Positions 1-8,098 are shown, counted from the stretch's first letter. The stretch is DNA of 64,000 nt from Pradoshia eiseniae (GCF_002946355.1 NZ_PKOZ01000005.1:1-64000), one strand, 5' to 3'. The notes: generated from the letters alone by a model not told the origin. Program-made: numbers and translations.

Positions 1-84
1 GCTCCCATCTGATTCGCTCGACTTGCATGTATTAGGCACGCCGCCAGCGTTCGTCCTGAGCCAGGATCAAACTCTCCGAAAGAT
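1..84 (-). rRNA. 16S ribosomal RNA, 5' end (partial)
   Basis: Read on the minus strand the segment contains GAGTTTGATCCTGGCTCAG, the universal start of bacterial 16S rRNA, followed by the conserved ACGAACGCTGGCGGC and CATGCAAGTCGAGCG stretches. Only the first ~84 nt lie in the window; the gene continues leftwards beyond base 1. The exact mature 5' end is estimated from the usual position a few bases before GGAGAG. The window edge falling inside an rRNA operon is typical of a contig break at a repeated locus. Confidence 0.95.
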
Positions 85-212
85 GTTTGATCTAGCTATA
101 ATTTAAAACATTGACGAGAGATATTCTCTCAAATTTTAAGACTTGCTTAGCGTTTCGTTTTGTTTAGTTTTCAAAGAACAATTTTCTTAGTTGTCGTTTT
201 AGCGACTTTTAT

Positions 213-241
213 ATTATATCAGGATAACTTTTTGGTGTCAA
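213..241 (-). promoter_or_regulatory. rrn promoter P2 (proximal)
   Basis: On the minus strand a perfect sigma-A promoter is present: -35 TTGACA (236-241), 17-nt spacer, -10 TATAAT (213-218). It lies about 130 bp before the 16S start and reads into it. It sits in a segment that is repeated 98 bp further upstream (see P1). Confidence 0.9.
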
Positions 242-310
242 CAACTTTTTAAAAAAAGTTTTTATCAACACTTTTTCGTAATTACCTGATGCCGCATAAG
301 CGACTTTTAT

Positions 311-339
311 AATATATCAGAATAACTCTTTAGAGTCAA
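311..339 (-). promoter_or_regulatory. rrn promoter P1 (distal)
   Basis: On the minus strand -35 TTGACT (334-339), 17-nt spacer and -10 TATATT (311-316). The surrounding ~50 bp (about 299-350) is a diverged copy of the P2 segment (about 201-252). Tandem rrn promoters are usual in Bacillus. Apart from these promoters and the leader, the stretch 85-496 holds no gene that I can support. Confidence 0.85.
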
Positions 340-496
340 CGACTTTTTTCAACATTTCATTCACTCGAAGTGAACGATAGTTAATATATCATGTACTGCT
401 AAAGTTGCGCAAGTACTTTTTTACAACTTTTTTCAATTTCCCTCTCTATTTTTGCATAGCTTCTTTACCAATTGACTCGCAGAGCGCTAAATCTAT

Positions 497-1402
497 CTAT
501 ATATGTTCCTGGTTTATCGATGATTCCCTGCTTCTATTCGACATAATAATAAAGAAAGAGAGCCCTAATAATATCAGCAACGATCCAATTGCTTGAGTTG
601 AACTTATATGCTCATGGAATAAATAATAAGCTAGCACACTTGCACCTACTGGTTCAAACAGGATTGCCATGGATATCGTTGTACTACTTACCCACCCAAG
701 TGCCCAATTCAATAAAGAATGTCCAAATAAAGTCGGAATAACGGCGAGCAGCAGGAAAATCCCCCATTCCACCCCCGGATACGGTCCAAACGACTCTCCT
801 TTCACCCATACATAAACACCTAACACAGCTGCGCTCAAGCTATAAACGGTAAAGGTATATGCAGTAAGACCGACCTTTCTTCTCAAAACCTGGCCTATCA
901 TAAAATAGGCAGTGATGAGTGCACAAGATAATAAAGCGAGCACATCCCCATATAGCGCTGCTCCTTTAGCTGTAAAATCTCCTGCACCAATGATAATACT
1001 TCCGCTTATGGCTAAAATGACACTTGCTAACACAGCAACCGTCACTCTTTCTTTAAATAGAAAGAAGGCACCGACAAAGGCGAACAAGGGTTGCATCGTC
1101 ACCAGCACAGTAGAGCTGGCTACAGAAGTATACCTTAAGGATTCAAACCATAGAATGAAGTGAAAGGCCAAGAACACTCCAGAAACAGCTGAAAAAACCC
1201 ACTCCCGAAAACTAAAGTTTCCCACTTCCTTTATTGGCCCGCGTAAAAAAATCGGCAACAGCAGCAGGCTTGAAAAAAACAAACGATAAAACGCCATGAC
1301 GCCAGAGGAAGCGTTCGAATAACGCACAAGGATTGCCGAGAAAGAAATAGCTGCCACTCCGATCGCAATGGCCATGTACGGTTTATAGGTTATGTTTTTC
1401 AT
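497..1402 (-). CDS. EamA/DMT-family transporter
   Basis: Predicted inner-membrane drug/metabolite transporter with about ten hydrophobic segments and the two-fold EamA repeat. The N-terminal half holds the family-typical YSNASSGVMAFYRLF segment, where the arginine after the first helix is followed by an aromatic-rich second helix. The second repeat starts near residue 140 and carries GHSLLNWALGWVSST. At about 301 residues it has normal family length. An in-frame TTG start at 1432 is possible, but the ATG at 1402 lies behind a purine-rich AAAGGTCGGGG site and fits the family better. Substrate cannot be told from sequence; EamA proteins export amino acids, nucleosides or other small metabolites. 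It is transcribed towards the rrn leader and away from the mgtC-like gene. Confidence 0.85.
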   Translation of the reverse strand: MKNITYKPYMAIAIGVAAISFSAILVRYSNASSGVMAFYRLFFSSLLLLPIFLRGPIKEVGNFSFREWVFSAVSGVFLAFHFILWFESLRYTSVASSTVLVTMQPLFAFVGAFFLFKERVTVAVLASVILAISGSIIIGAGDFTAKGAALYGDVLALLSCALITAYFMIGQVLRRKVGLTAYTFTVYSLSAAVLGVYVWVKGESFGPYPGVEWGIFLLLAVIPTLFGHSLLNWALGWVSSTTISMAILFEPVGASVLAYYLFHEHISSTQAIGSLLILLGLSFFIIMSNRSRESSINQEHI

Positions 1403-1525
1403 GCGCAGCCCCGACCTTTTCAATTTCTTCAAATGCTATTTTAAACCTAATATTCATAATAGTGGAACTTTATCATAACATATTTTATTCTGGAGAAAAG
1501 ATTCTATAGGAAGGCGGTTGATAAA

Positions 1526-2224
1526 GTGGATTTCATCCTACTCGATGCTCAGATGCTGATGAAACTATGCATTTCAGCCGCACTCGGGCTAATCATCGGT
1601 CTTGAACGGGAGATCAAAAGAAAACCCGTTGGGTTAAAGACCTCCTTAGTTATTTCTATTGTTAGTTGCCTATTGACCATTGTTTCTATTGAATCAGCGT
1701 ATACCGCAAAAGGCTCAGAATTCGGGGTCGCCGTTACGATGGACCCTCTCCGGCTAGCCGCACAAATTGTATCCGGCATAGGCTTTATCGGAGCAGGTGT
1801 CATACTAAGAAGAGGAAATGATACGATATCCGGTATCACGACAGCTGCGCTTATTTGGGGTGCAGGCGGTATAGGTATTACTGTTGGCGCCGGATTCTAT
1901 ATGGAAGCCATCGCTGGGGTTTTGCTACTGATTATTAGTGTAGAACTATTGCCATACTTATTTAATCTCATAGGGCCGCGTAAATTCCGAGAAAAAGAAC
2001 TGCATCTTAAGCTTGTCATTGGCGATAAAGCAAAGATTGCCTCCATTATCTCACTAATTGAACATCATAATATCGCCATCAAATCCGTTCGGATCAAAGA
2101 CTTGGCAGCAAACCACCTTGTTCAGCTACGAACGACGGTCGATAATAAACGCAGAATAACCGATGTTTATTATTCTGTTTCAGAGATTGAAGGAATTATG
2201 AGTATAGAAATCGAAAATGCTTAA
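1526..2224 (+). CDS. MgtC/SapB-family membrane protein
   Basis: A GTG start follows AGGAAGGCGG by eight bases. The N-terminal ~140 residues form four or five membrane segments with the MgtC signature GLIIGLEREIKRKPVGLKT near residues 20-40 and the GIGFIGAGVIL motif near 85-95. The C-terminal ~80 residues form a soluble ACT-like domain, as in long MgtC proteins. MgtC proteins are linked to magnesium limitation and, in pathogens, to control of the F1Fo ATPase; in Bacillus relatives the role is uncertain. The gene stands alone between divergent eamA and a terminator. Confidence 0.88.
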   Translation: MDFILLDAQMLMKLCISAALGLIIGLEREIKRKPVGLKTSLVISIVSCLLTIVSIESAYTAKGSEFGVAVTMDPLRLAAQIVSGIGFIGAGVILRRGNDTISGITTAALIWGAGGIGITVGAGFYMEAIAGVLLLIISVELLPYLFNLIGPRKFREKELHLKLVIGDKAKIASIISLIEHHNIAIKSVRIKDLAANHLVQLRTTVDNKRRITDVYYSVSEIEGIMSIEIENA

Positions 2225-2236
2225 TCTCAAACCTAT

Positions 2237-2272
2237 AAAGGCAGCCGCTAATCACTTCCTGCTGCCTTTTTA
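2237..2272 (+). terminator. Intrinsic terminator after mgtC-like gene
   Basis: AAAGGCAGC (2237-2245) pairs with GCTGCCTTT (2261-2269) and the second arm runs into a T tract. Confidence 0.8.
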
Positions 2273-2329
2273 CTCTTCTTATGCTGATATCGATATATTT
2301 TTTTGAAAAATCAAACTATTAAATTCGCG

Positions 2330-2357
2330 TTGACTTTCTAATTAATTTCGTTAAAAT
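2330..2357 (+). promoter_or_regulatory. Promoter of tRNA-Ala
   Basis: -35 TTGACT (2330-2335), 16-nt spacer, -10 TAAAAT (2352-2357), about 31 bp before the tRNA. Confidence 0.65.
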
Positions 2358-2388
2358 AGAATTTGTAAGAAAAAAAAGATATTATTTC

Positions 2389-2460
2389 GGGGCTATAGTT
2401 CAGCGGGAGAATGCTTCGCTGGCAGCGAAGAGGTCAGGGGTTCGAATCCCCTTAGCTCCA
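2389..2460 (+). tRNA. tRNA-Ala (GGC anticodon)
   Basis: A 72-nt cloverleaf with acceptor stem GGGGCTA/TAGCTCC, a five-base anticodon stem CTTCG/CGAAG and loop CTGGCAG giving anticodon GGC. The T arm contains GGGGTTCGAATCCCC. The acceptor stem holds the G3-U70 wobble pair that is the identity element of alanine tRNA. The 3' CCA is not encoded. It is a lone tRNA gene with its own promoter and terminator, and the remnant of an integrase gene lies just downstream. Confidence 0.95.
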
Positions 2461-2467
2461 TACCGGG

Positions 2468-2493
2468 AAACCCTTGTGTATCAAGGGTTTTTT
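2468..2493 (+). terminator. Terminator of tRNA-Ala
   Basis: AACCCTTG, a TGTAT loop and CAAGGGTT, followed by a run of Ts. A related hairpin with an identical 15-base right arm and tail recurs at 3951-3978. Confidence 0.85.
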
Positions 2494-2562
2494 CTTGTTT
2501 TAGAGGAAACTTCTTTTCGAGGAACGGTTGTTATTGCACATTTAGTGCACAAGTTGTTTTGG

Positions 2563-2760
2563 CTATGATGATTGTTGGAAGAACGCCTCTTCAAATCGGA
2601 TAGCCGCTTCCTCTTGGATATCGGAGGATACGTGAGAATAGAGATCCAGTGTCACACCGACTCGACTATGGCCTAGCCTTTCAGCCACAACCTTCGGGTT
2701 CACGCCGCTCTCCAGCATCAAAGTCGCGTGCAAGTGACGTAAGTCGTGTATGGTCTCCAT
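2563..2760 (-). pseudogene. Tyrosine recombinase (phage integrase) C-terminal remnant
   Basis: The 65 encoded residues match the last part of the tyrosine recombinase catalytic domain: HDLRHLHATLM (the R and H of the active site), GVNPKVVAERLGHSRVGVT with the third catalytic histidine, and LDLYSHV with the nucleophilic tyrosine. A full integrase is about 370-400 residues, so roughly 80 percent is missing upstream; no continuation is seen beyond 2760. It points towards the tRNA-Ala gene 100 bp away, the normal arrangement for an element integrated at a tRNA 3' end. This is therefore a scar of a deleted prophage or integrative element and is unlikely to be functional. Confidence 0.85.
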
Positions 2761-2985
2761 AACTCAATGAGAGAGAATCCCAAAGGTAAAAGAGCATACT
2801 GGTTTTCTTTTATTAAGACTTGAATTTGTTCATGAAAGACTTCTACTTCAAAAAGAATTCTCCCTTTTCCTCATCCTTGGCTAGTATAAATAGTCACAGC
2901 ATCAACTTGTGTTTACGATCATTTCAATGATAGATATATAATAGAGTTATACTAATTTTGTCTGAAGAAATGGAGTTGCTATGCC

Positions 2986-3696
2986 ATGGGGAAAATAATT
3001 GTTGATCGTGAATTTTGGGATGTCTTCCCATATGCTCAACTGAATGTAATGATTGTAAAAAACATTGATAACCATTGTTCAGAAGATGAGCAACATTATT
3101 TTACAGAGTTATTGCATGAAGCATCCAATGAAGCAAAAAAGTACTTGGTCAATGAGAGTTTCAGCCAAAATCCAGTGATTGATGAATGGAGAAGAGCATT
3201 TGGCCAATTCAAGACAAAAAAGGGGGCGCGCTCTTCGATTGAAGCCCTTCTCAAGAGAGTCAGCCAGGACAGAGCATTCTCTCCTATCAATCCCCTAGTG
3301 GACATATATAACAGCATTTCGCTTAAATATGCCGTCCCTTGCGGAGGTGAGGATTTACATCTCATCAATGGTGACTTACATCTTGGTAAAGCACAAGGCG
3401 GGGAATCGTTCCTTCCTTTAGGGGCTGACCATGATTCACCAGCACTTCCTGAGGAAATCATCTATTACGATACGGAGGGTGCTATTTGCCGGTGTTTAAA
3501 CTGGCGAGAGGCTCAGCGGACAATGCTGACCGACGATACGACAGATGCGATTCTTGTTATGGAATCCATAAACAAAGAACAAGCAAAGCGTGCCAATCAA
3601 GCAATGGATGAGATGAAAGAGCTCGTGGATGCTTATTTCAACACCAAGAGCACTACTGTAACATTAAACAAAGAAGAACCATCTTTTCGATACTAG
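2986..3696 (+). CDS. B3/4 domain-containing protein (PheT-like tRNA-binding fold)
   Basis: The 236-residue protein resembles free-standing B3/4-domain proteins, which carry the fold of the B3/B4 editing region of the phenylalanyl-tRNA synthetase beta subunit. Visible features are the DEWRRAFGQFKTKKGARSS segment, the LVDIYNSISLKYAVPCGGED segment typical of the family, and a C-terminal segment with CRCLNWREAQRT. The function of the stand-alone proteins is not established; amino-acid or tRNA binding is presumed. ATG 2986 follows TGGAG by ten bases. The gene lies between the integrase remnant and a duplicated tRNA terminator, so it may be cargo of the lost element, but its composition is not obviously foreign. 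It has its own terminator. Confidence 0.8.
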   Translation: MGKIIVDREFWDVFPYAQLNVMIVKNIDNHCSEDEQHYFTELLHEASNEAKKYLVNESFSQNPVIDEWRRAFGQFKTKKGARSSIEALLKRVSQDRAFSPINPLVDIYNSISLKYAVPCGGEDLHLINGDLHLGKAQGGESFLPLGADHDSPALPEEIIYYDTEGAICRCLNWREAQRTMLTDDTTDAILVMESINKEQAKRANQAMDEMKELVDAYFNTKSTTVTLNKEEPSFRY

Positions 3697-3717
3697 GTTT
3701 TACTCACTATACAGAAA

Positions 3718-3749
3718 GAAACTCGCAACTAACACTGCGAGTTTCTTTT
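3718..3749 (+). terminator. Intrinsic terminator after B3/4 gene
   Basis: GAAACTCGCA (3718-3727) pairs with TGCGAGTTTC (3736-3745), followed by TTTT. Confidence 0.85.
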
Positions 3750-4169
3750 GTTTTATTGACATGGAGCCATATATAGAATAATGAAGGAATCCGTCTCATC
3801 CATTGTTCAATTTTCCAGTTTAATTTCGATTTGTTCTATGGTATGTTTTTTAATGACAAACCTATGTATAAATAGTAAACTCATTAAGTTGTACTAGCTG
3901 ATTTCTGCAGCTTACAATTTATGAGATTAACTCTGATAACATAATAGAGCAACTCTTGCAGACCAAGGGTTTTTTCTTTTTCCCTAAACGAAGAGCCCCC
4001 TATTTAATTGATAGGAACTCCATATACCTATATAAGCTTTCGAAAATCCGACAGCAGGCCAGTCATTACTTGCTGATTAGCTTTTAATGATGAAAAGAAA
4101 TCGAAGCATTGCATTGCTGCGATTATATGGCCCTCAAGTTAATGATGCACCTAAGAGAGGATGGTTTTC
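3750..4169 (+). other. Gene-free stretch with a tRNA-terminator-like copy
   Basis: No coding sequence or RNA gene is supported here. The notable item is a hairpin at 3951-3975, AACTCTTG-CAGAC-CAAGGGTT plus Ts. From 3964 to 3978 it matches the tRNA-Ala terminator (2482-2496) base for base, and the 23 bases ending at GGG are about 70 percent identical overall. It may be the distal half of an attachment-site duplication or an orphan terminator. Confidence 0.5.
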
Positions 4170-4361
4170 ATGAAATTTATATTAGTAAAATTACTTTTTC
4201 TATGTGCCATGCTTTTTGTTCTGTACCAGAATTTGACACATGTTTATGCTGCAGAGCAAACAGGAAAGATTGGCTTTGATCCAGTTGAAGCTGTCCTAGA
4301 AATCTCTGTTATGACAATCTTGACAATCTTCGTTCTTGTCATTGAACCCAGAAAAAGTTAA
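4170..4361 (+). CDS. Small two-segment membrane protein, unknown
   Basis: Sixty-three residues with an N-terminal hydrophobic helix (KFILVKLLFLCAMLFVLY) and a second near the C-terminus (VMTILTIFVLVI), joined by a short loop with AAEQTGKIGFDP. I do not recognise a family. The ATG at 4161 abuts the GAGAGG site, so the ATG at 4170, nine bases downstream, is the better start. A strong terminator follows. Confidence 0.6.
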   Translation: MKFILVKLLFLCAMLFVLYQNLTHVYAAEQTGKIGFDPVEAVLEISVMTILTIFVLVIEPRKS

Positions 4362-4383
4362 CCGATGAATAGATTTATAAATG

Positions 4384-4420
4384 AAACGCAGCCTGTTTTG
4401 AAAGGCTGCGTTTATTTTTT
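4384..4420 (+). terminator. Intrinsic terminator
   Basis: AAACGCAGCCT (4384-4394) pairs with AGGCTGCGTTT (4403-4413), followed by ATTTTTT. Confidence 0.85.
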
Positions 4421-4436
4421 ATCCCTAAAAAGCCAA

Positions 4437-4466
4437 ATAAAAAAGCTGTCTATCAAATGACAGCTT
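4437..4466 (-). terminator. Intrinsic terminator for the 4475-4660 gene
   Basis: Reading on the minus strand, AAGCTGTC and GACAGCTT form the stem and are followed by a T run. Confidence 0.75.
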
Positions 4467-4474
4467 CTAGGCAT

Positions 4475-4660
4475 TTAACTTAAATCCATCACTGCGCTAA
4501 CAGCCAAGTAGACAACTAAGCAGAGGATAATACTCTTTATGTATAACCACGCTGCTTGTTTTGGCGACTCTTCTTCTTCCTGCTTGCTCAGTTTGATTGA
4601 TTGGATGGAACCATAAAAAATTCCGGTCATAATGGCGATAATCAAAGGAATCGTATTCAT
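4475..4660 (-). CDS. Small membrane protein, unknown
   Basis: Sixty-one residues with two hydrophobic segments, IPLIIAIMTGIFYGSI at the N-terminus and SIILCLVVYLAVSAV near the C-terminus, separated by a charged loop with KQEEEESPKQ. The ATG is preceded by AGAGGGGG at good distance, and a terminator follows, so it is probably a real monocistronic gene. I recognise no family. Confidence 0.65.
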   Translation of the reverse strand: MNTIPLIIAIMTGIFYGSIQSIKLSKQEEEESPKQAAWLYIKSIILCLVVYLAVSAVMDLS

Positions 4661-4756
4661 GCATGCAGCCCCCTCTAAACTATCCTACCATATTTATCTC
4701 AAAAGTTTGAATAAAGTGCGTTAACGGTCAATACATCCTTTTCATCCAGAAGAGGA

Positions 4757-5542
4757 TCAATCCGAATGCATTTGCTCACATGCCTCAAGAACCCGTTCAC
4801 ATTGCCTCACTGTCTGGATGATTTCCCTAAAGGATCCTCCTCCAGTGAGTTCTTGTGAGTGAGCCAAATTATTACGCAACCGCTCAAGCTTATTAAAGAA
4901 GCGCTCAGCCTCGGCTCTTGATGAAAAGCCCAGATTTGCCAGCAACTCCTTTTTCTTTACAATCAAGGTTTTCTTATCGCTTAATTGCAGGCAGTCAAGA
5001 AGTGTAATTTCCTCATTCCGTTCCTTTCTCAGCTCATATAAGTGTTCAGCATTTCTCAGCCGTTCAGCACTGATTTTCTCTCTCCAGCTCCCATCCCGAT
5101 ATACATGCTTGACGACATGGAGGAGATGCATTTCCATTAAGGAAATAATCCCGAACAAGAGCATTCTGACTGGCGGTTTTTGAAGGTCAGCCAAGGTAAC
5201 AAGCCTTGTGACTTCATTCCTCTCCAGGATAAATATTCGGTCAATATGCTCAAATAAATAAAGAAGGTGAATCAATGGGGTTGATTCCGAGACTAGATTG
5301 GCAGGATGAAATCGGACCACAGTTCCTCTCCCTCTCTCTAAATAGCCGGTTACCTTGCCTTCTTCCTTTATCCCGACCACATCAAAGCCTGTCCGCTCCA
5401 TATAGTCCTTAATCTCGTCCATCCTGACGCTTGCCTCAAAGCTGACCAATACCTCAGAAATATGGTTTACATGGATATTCTCTTCAAATAACTTTCGCAA
5501 GCTCCGATAAGGGCTTGGTATGGAGGATTGTTTTTGATTCAT
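4757..5542 (-). CDS. CBS-pair protein with C-terminal HEPN-like domain
   Basis: Residues about 20-130 look like two CBS repeats: ISEVLVSFEASVRMDEIKDY followed by FDVVGIKEEGKVTGYL, then a second unit with DRIFILERNEVTRLVTLADL. CBS pairs bind adenine nucleotides and regulate attached domains. The C-terminal half (about 135-261) is all-helical and ends with LERLRNNLAHSQ, where R223 and H228 form an R-x4-H motif. That motif in a helical bundle is typical of HEPN domains, many of which are RNases or nucleotide-binding modules. I do not know a named B. subtilis counterpart. Whether the HEPN part is catalytic cannot be told. The gene stands alone on the minus strand. Confidence 0.7.
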   Translation of the reverse strand: MNQKQSSIPSPYRSLRKLFEENIHVNHISEVLVSFEASVRMDEIKDYMERTGFDVVGIKEEGKVTGYLERGRGTVVRFHPANLVSESTPLIHLLYLFEHIDRIFILERNEVTRLVTLADLQKPPVRMLLFGIISLMEMHLLHVVKHVYRDGSWREKISAERLRNAEHLYELRKERNEEITLLDCLQLSDKKTLIVKKKELLANLGFSSRAEAERFFNKLERLRNNLAHSQELTGGGSFREIIQTVRQCERVLEACEQMHSD

Positions 5543-5749
5543 CCTTTAAAGGCTCCTTCTATGTATACTATTGAATCATTACCAATATCGTACCTTTTAG
5601 ACGGAATATTCGTAAACTCATATACTTACAGGAAATTTTTTCGCACCAAAAAAACTTCATATACGGAGCCTATTAGAAAGCTATAATCTGCGGAAATGTC
5701 TACATCACTAAAAAAGCATTTCTCCCGAAGAAGAAATGCCATTGTTCCC

Positions 5750-6568
5750 TTATCCTTGTATTTCCCTTGATTCTTGCTTATCCGCCTGTGATACGGATTG
5801 CAAATGACCCTGATAGGATTGCCAATAAACGAGTGCCACTAGGACTGCTCCCCCAATCGCATTGCCGAGAAACACCGGGATGAAGTTGCCGAAATACTCT
5901 CCCCAAGAGAAATACCCTTCAAAGATAGCGGCAGGGATGATGAACATATTCGCGACCACGTGCTGAAAGCCAATTGCGACAAAGGCCATAATTGGAAACC
6001 ATATAGCAGCGATCTTGCCTCCAATGTCCTCCGCCCCGTAGGAAAGCCAGACAGCGAGTCCCACTAGCCAGTTGCATCCGACAGCTGAAATCAGTGCTGG
6101 CCAGAAATCTGCCTCAAGCTTATGACCGGCTGTATCAACCACTTTCTCCAAGAATGCTCCACTAGTTGTCAGCTCCGCCAAATGTCCGAAAAAGTAGGCC
6201 ACAAAAAGGGCGCCAGCGAAATTACTAACAGTTATCCAAAACCAGTTATGAGCGAGCCTCGACCAGCGCACCCTTCCTGTCAGGCATGCCATTGGCACAG
6301 CCATCATATTACCCGTCAGGAGCTCTCCTCCAGCAATTAAGATTAAAATAAGACCTAAAGGGAAAACAGCCGCACCTATGAACGAGCCAAATGTGCCCCA
6401 TTCCGCCGGTAAACTTGCTGTGACCCGAACAGATAACAGATATCCAGCTGATATGTAAGCCCCTCCTAAAAAGCCTAATAGCATCATGCTTTTAAAATTC
6501 AAGCTTGTCTTCTTCACACCTGCTTCAACAGCATATGCAGCAATATCCTGCGGACTTTTATACGCCAT
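5750..6568 (-). CDS. Formate/nitrite transporter family channel
   Basis: A 272-residue FNT protein with six membrane helices. The family features are present: GGAYISAGYLL in the first helix, GGELLTGNMM in the broken second helix, the CNWLVGLAVWLSYG segment, and FQHVVANMF with the central pore histidine near residue 203. FNT pentamers pass formate, nitrite, hydrosulfide or lactate with a proton; the sequence alone does not decide the substrate. No formate dehydrogenase or nitrite reductase gene lies next to it. Start ATG 6568 follows a GGGAGGATG-type site. Confidence 0.9.
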   Translation of the reverse strand: MAYKSPQDIAAYAVEAGVKKTSLNFKSMMLLGFLGGAYISAGYLLSVRVTASLPAEWGTFGSFIGAAVFPLGLILILIAGGELLTGNMMAVPMACLTGRVRWSRLAHNWFWITVSNFAGALFVAYFFGHLAELTTSGAFLEKVVDTAGHKLEADFWPALISAVGCNWLVGLAVWLSYGAEDIGGKIAAIWFPIMAFVAIGFQHVVANMFIIPAAIFEGYFSWGEYFGNFIPVFLGNAIGGAVLVALVYWQSYQGHLQSVSQADKQESREIQG

Positions 6569-6720
6569 GCTTCATCCTCCCGTCTTTAGATTTGCTTTTC
6601 TTTACCACTATTTAGCTGGGTATATCCCTTCACCTCTGATTTAATTATATTCTTATTCAAATACAGTCAAAATGGACTAATTTGTGAAATTTTATCCTGT
6701 TCAATTGAATACTGCCAAAT

Positions 6721-6741
6721 AAAAAAGGAGCTCACGGCTCC
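6721..6741 (-). terminator. Intrinsic terminator for the HD-domain gene
   Basis: On the minus strand GGAGC and GCTCC form a short stem followed by a T run (6721-6726). Confidence 0.65.
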
Positions 6742-6753
6742 CATTTGCTTGTT

Positions 6754-7284
6754 TTATACAGATTTCTTGTTCTCGAATTGGGCATCATCAATCTTCTCAT
6801 CCAGCTTAATGATGCTTTGTCTTGCCCTTTCATATTCAATCTTTCGGTAGTGATGCAAGCCGCCTTCTTCTTCATCCATCTCATCGGCCCATTTCACGAT
6901 TTGCTGCAAAGGCGTCCGAACAATATCATTTGTCGGCAGAAAGGAGTCCGTATGAAATAAAATCGCTAGCGAGATTGTTTTCGCTTTAACAGGATTTTCA
7001 CCAAGTCTAATCAGTAATTTATGTGCACGCTCCGCACCTTTAATAGGATGAATATCATTCTTGCGATAGAGGTCATAATCCCATTTTCCATTCCGGTACC
7101 ATGTAAAATGCCCCATATCATGCAGCAGACCTGCCTTGGCTGCGGCATCAGCATCCTCCCCCTGCTCCCTCGCCAGGTTAAAAGCATGATAGGCGACAGC
7201 AATCGCATGAGCCAAGCCGGAACGATTCAAATACTTTTGAGTAATACGATGATCAAATATATCTAGTAAGGTAACATCCCTCAT
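6754..7284 (-). CDS. HD-domain phosphohydrolase
   Basis: A 176-residue HD-superfamily protein. The first metal-ligand histidine is in AHAIAVAYHAF, the HD doublet is at residues 55-56 in GLLHDMGHF, and a further histidine (AILFHTDSF) and aspartate (VKWADEMD) complete the metal site. HD proteins hydrolyse phosphate esters of nucleotides; the substrate here is not known. Start ATG 7284 has AAAGGAGGAG upstream. Single gene with its own terminator. Confidence 0.85.
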   Translation of the reverse strand: MRDVTLLDIFDHRITQKYLNRSGLAHAIAVAYHAFNLAREQGEDADAAAKAGLLHDMGHFTWYRNGKWDYDLYRKNDIHPIKGAERAHKLLIRLGENPVKAKTISLAILFHTDSFLPTNDIVRTPLQQIVKWADEMDEEEGGLHHYRKIEYERARQSIIKLDEKIDDAQFENKKSV

Positions 7285-7501
7285 TTCTCTCTCCTCCTTT
7301 AGAAAACTGAATATTTATAATCGTTCATTTATATTAATGTGCATTATAGCATGCACGAGGTGTAAATTTAAATAAAAACCATAGTAATTGCACGAATTTT
7401 CGCATATAAATAAATTTTAAGTGTTTTATTTATATGAAATTCTCTTTTTTAACGTTATATTATATTAATATAATATGATACTTGTAAGAAGGTAACCACT
7501 T

Positions 7502-8098
7502 GATTGGAACGCTATTGTTCTTATACCACCTCTGGTCATTATTATGCTTGTACTAATGATAAGACGCGTAAATCCATCACTTGGCGCGGGGATTATCTTA
7601 TCTACTCATATCTAGGAGGATTTTTATTTCACTGCCACCCTGACACGAATTGAATTAAACATTTATCATTTATTCTATGATGATGGAGAAATATCACATC
7701 AACCATTGCAGTCCTATCCGTCATGCATAATATGGTTAAGCTCTGTTGGTTTATTAATATGGAATAGCTATCGGAATAGTGACACCACAAGCATAATTGA
7801 TTGGTTCGCCAATGGGTAAGTAAGGTTTTCTCTTCTCATGGGTCAGCTGCCTGCCTCGTGACCTTTGGTTTTATCATACGTAAAAGGAGACGACCTTTGT
7901 GCCCCATGCGATCATCAGCGGGATGTAACCATATGAACCATGGGCTGACACAAATCCCCTATGCACTCACAAATGCACTCATTACAGCAGGGGCATTTCT
8001 TTGCTATGGCATGACAGGTGGATTTCTTATTTATTATGGCGATACTTGCCGGAATTACTATCATCTATCGCAAAAGAGAAACAAGCCGAACTTCTTAA
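7502..8098 (+). pseudogene. Decayed NhaC-family Na+/H+ antiporter
   Basis: Broken reading frames on the plus strand retain recognisable pieces of an NhaC-type antiporter. From 7502 one frame gives DWNAIVLIPPLVIIMLVLM and then VNPSLGAGIIL before a stop at about 7610. Next comes FTATLTRIELNIYHLFYDDG, then (about 7898-8020) CPMRSSAGCNHMNH followed by LTQIPYALTNALITAG. The latter corresponds to the family's CSPISDTT...GCNHIDHV...QxPYAL region. The last frame ends ILAGITIIYRKRE at 8096-8098. A complete gene would be about 1.4-1.5 kb, so large internal deletions as well as frameshifts have occurred. No ORF here should be annotated as a functional gene. Confidence 0.8.

Noticed and set aside
497-1163. 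Small ORFs on the plus strand inside the eamA gene (405-596 and 912-1163)
   Set aside because: They lie in the shadow of a well-supported transporter, and their translations match nothing.
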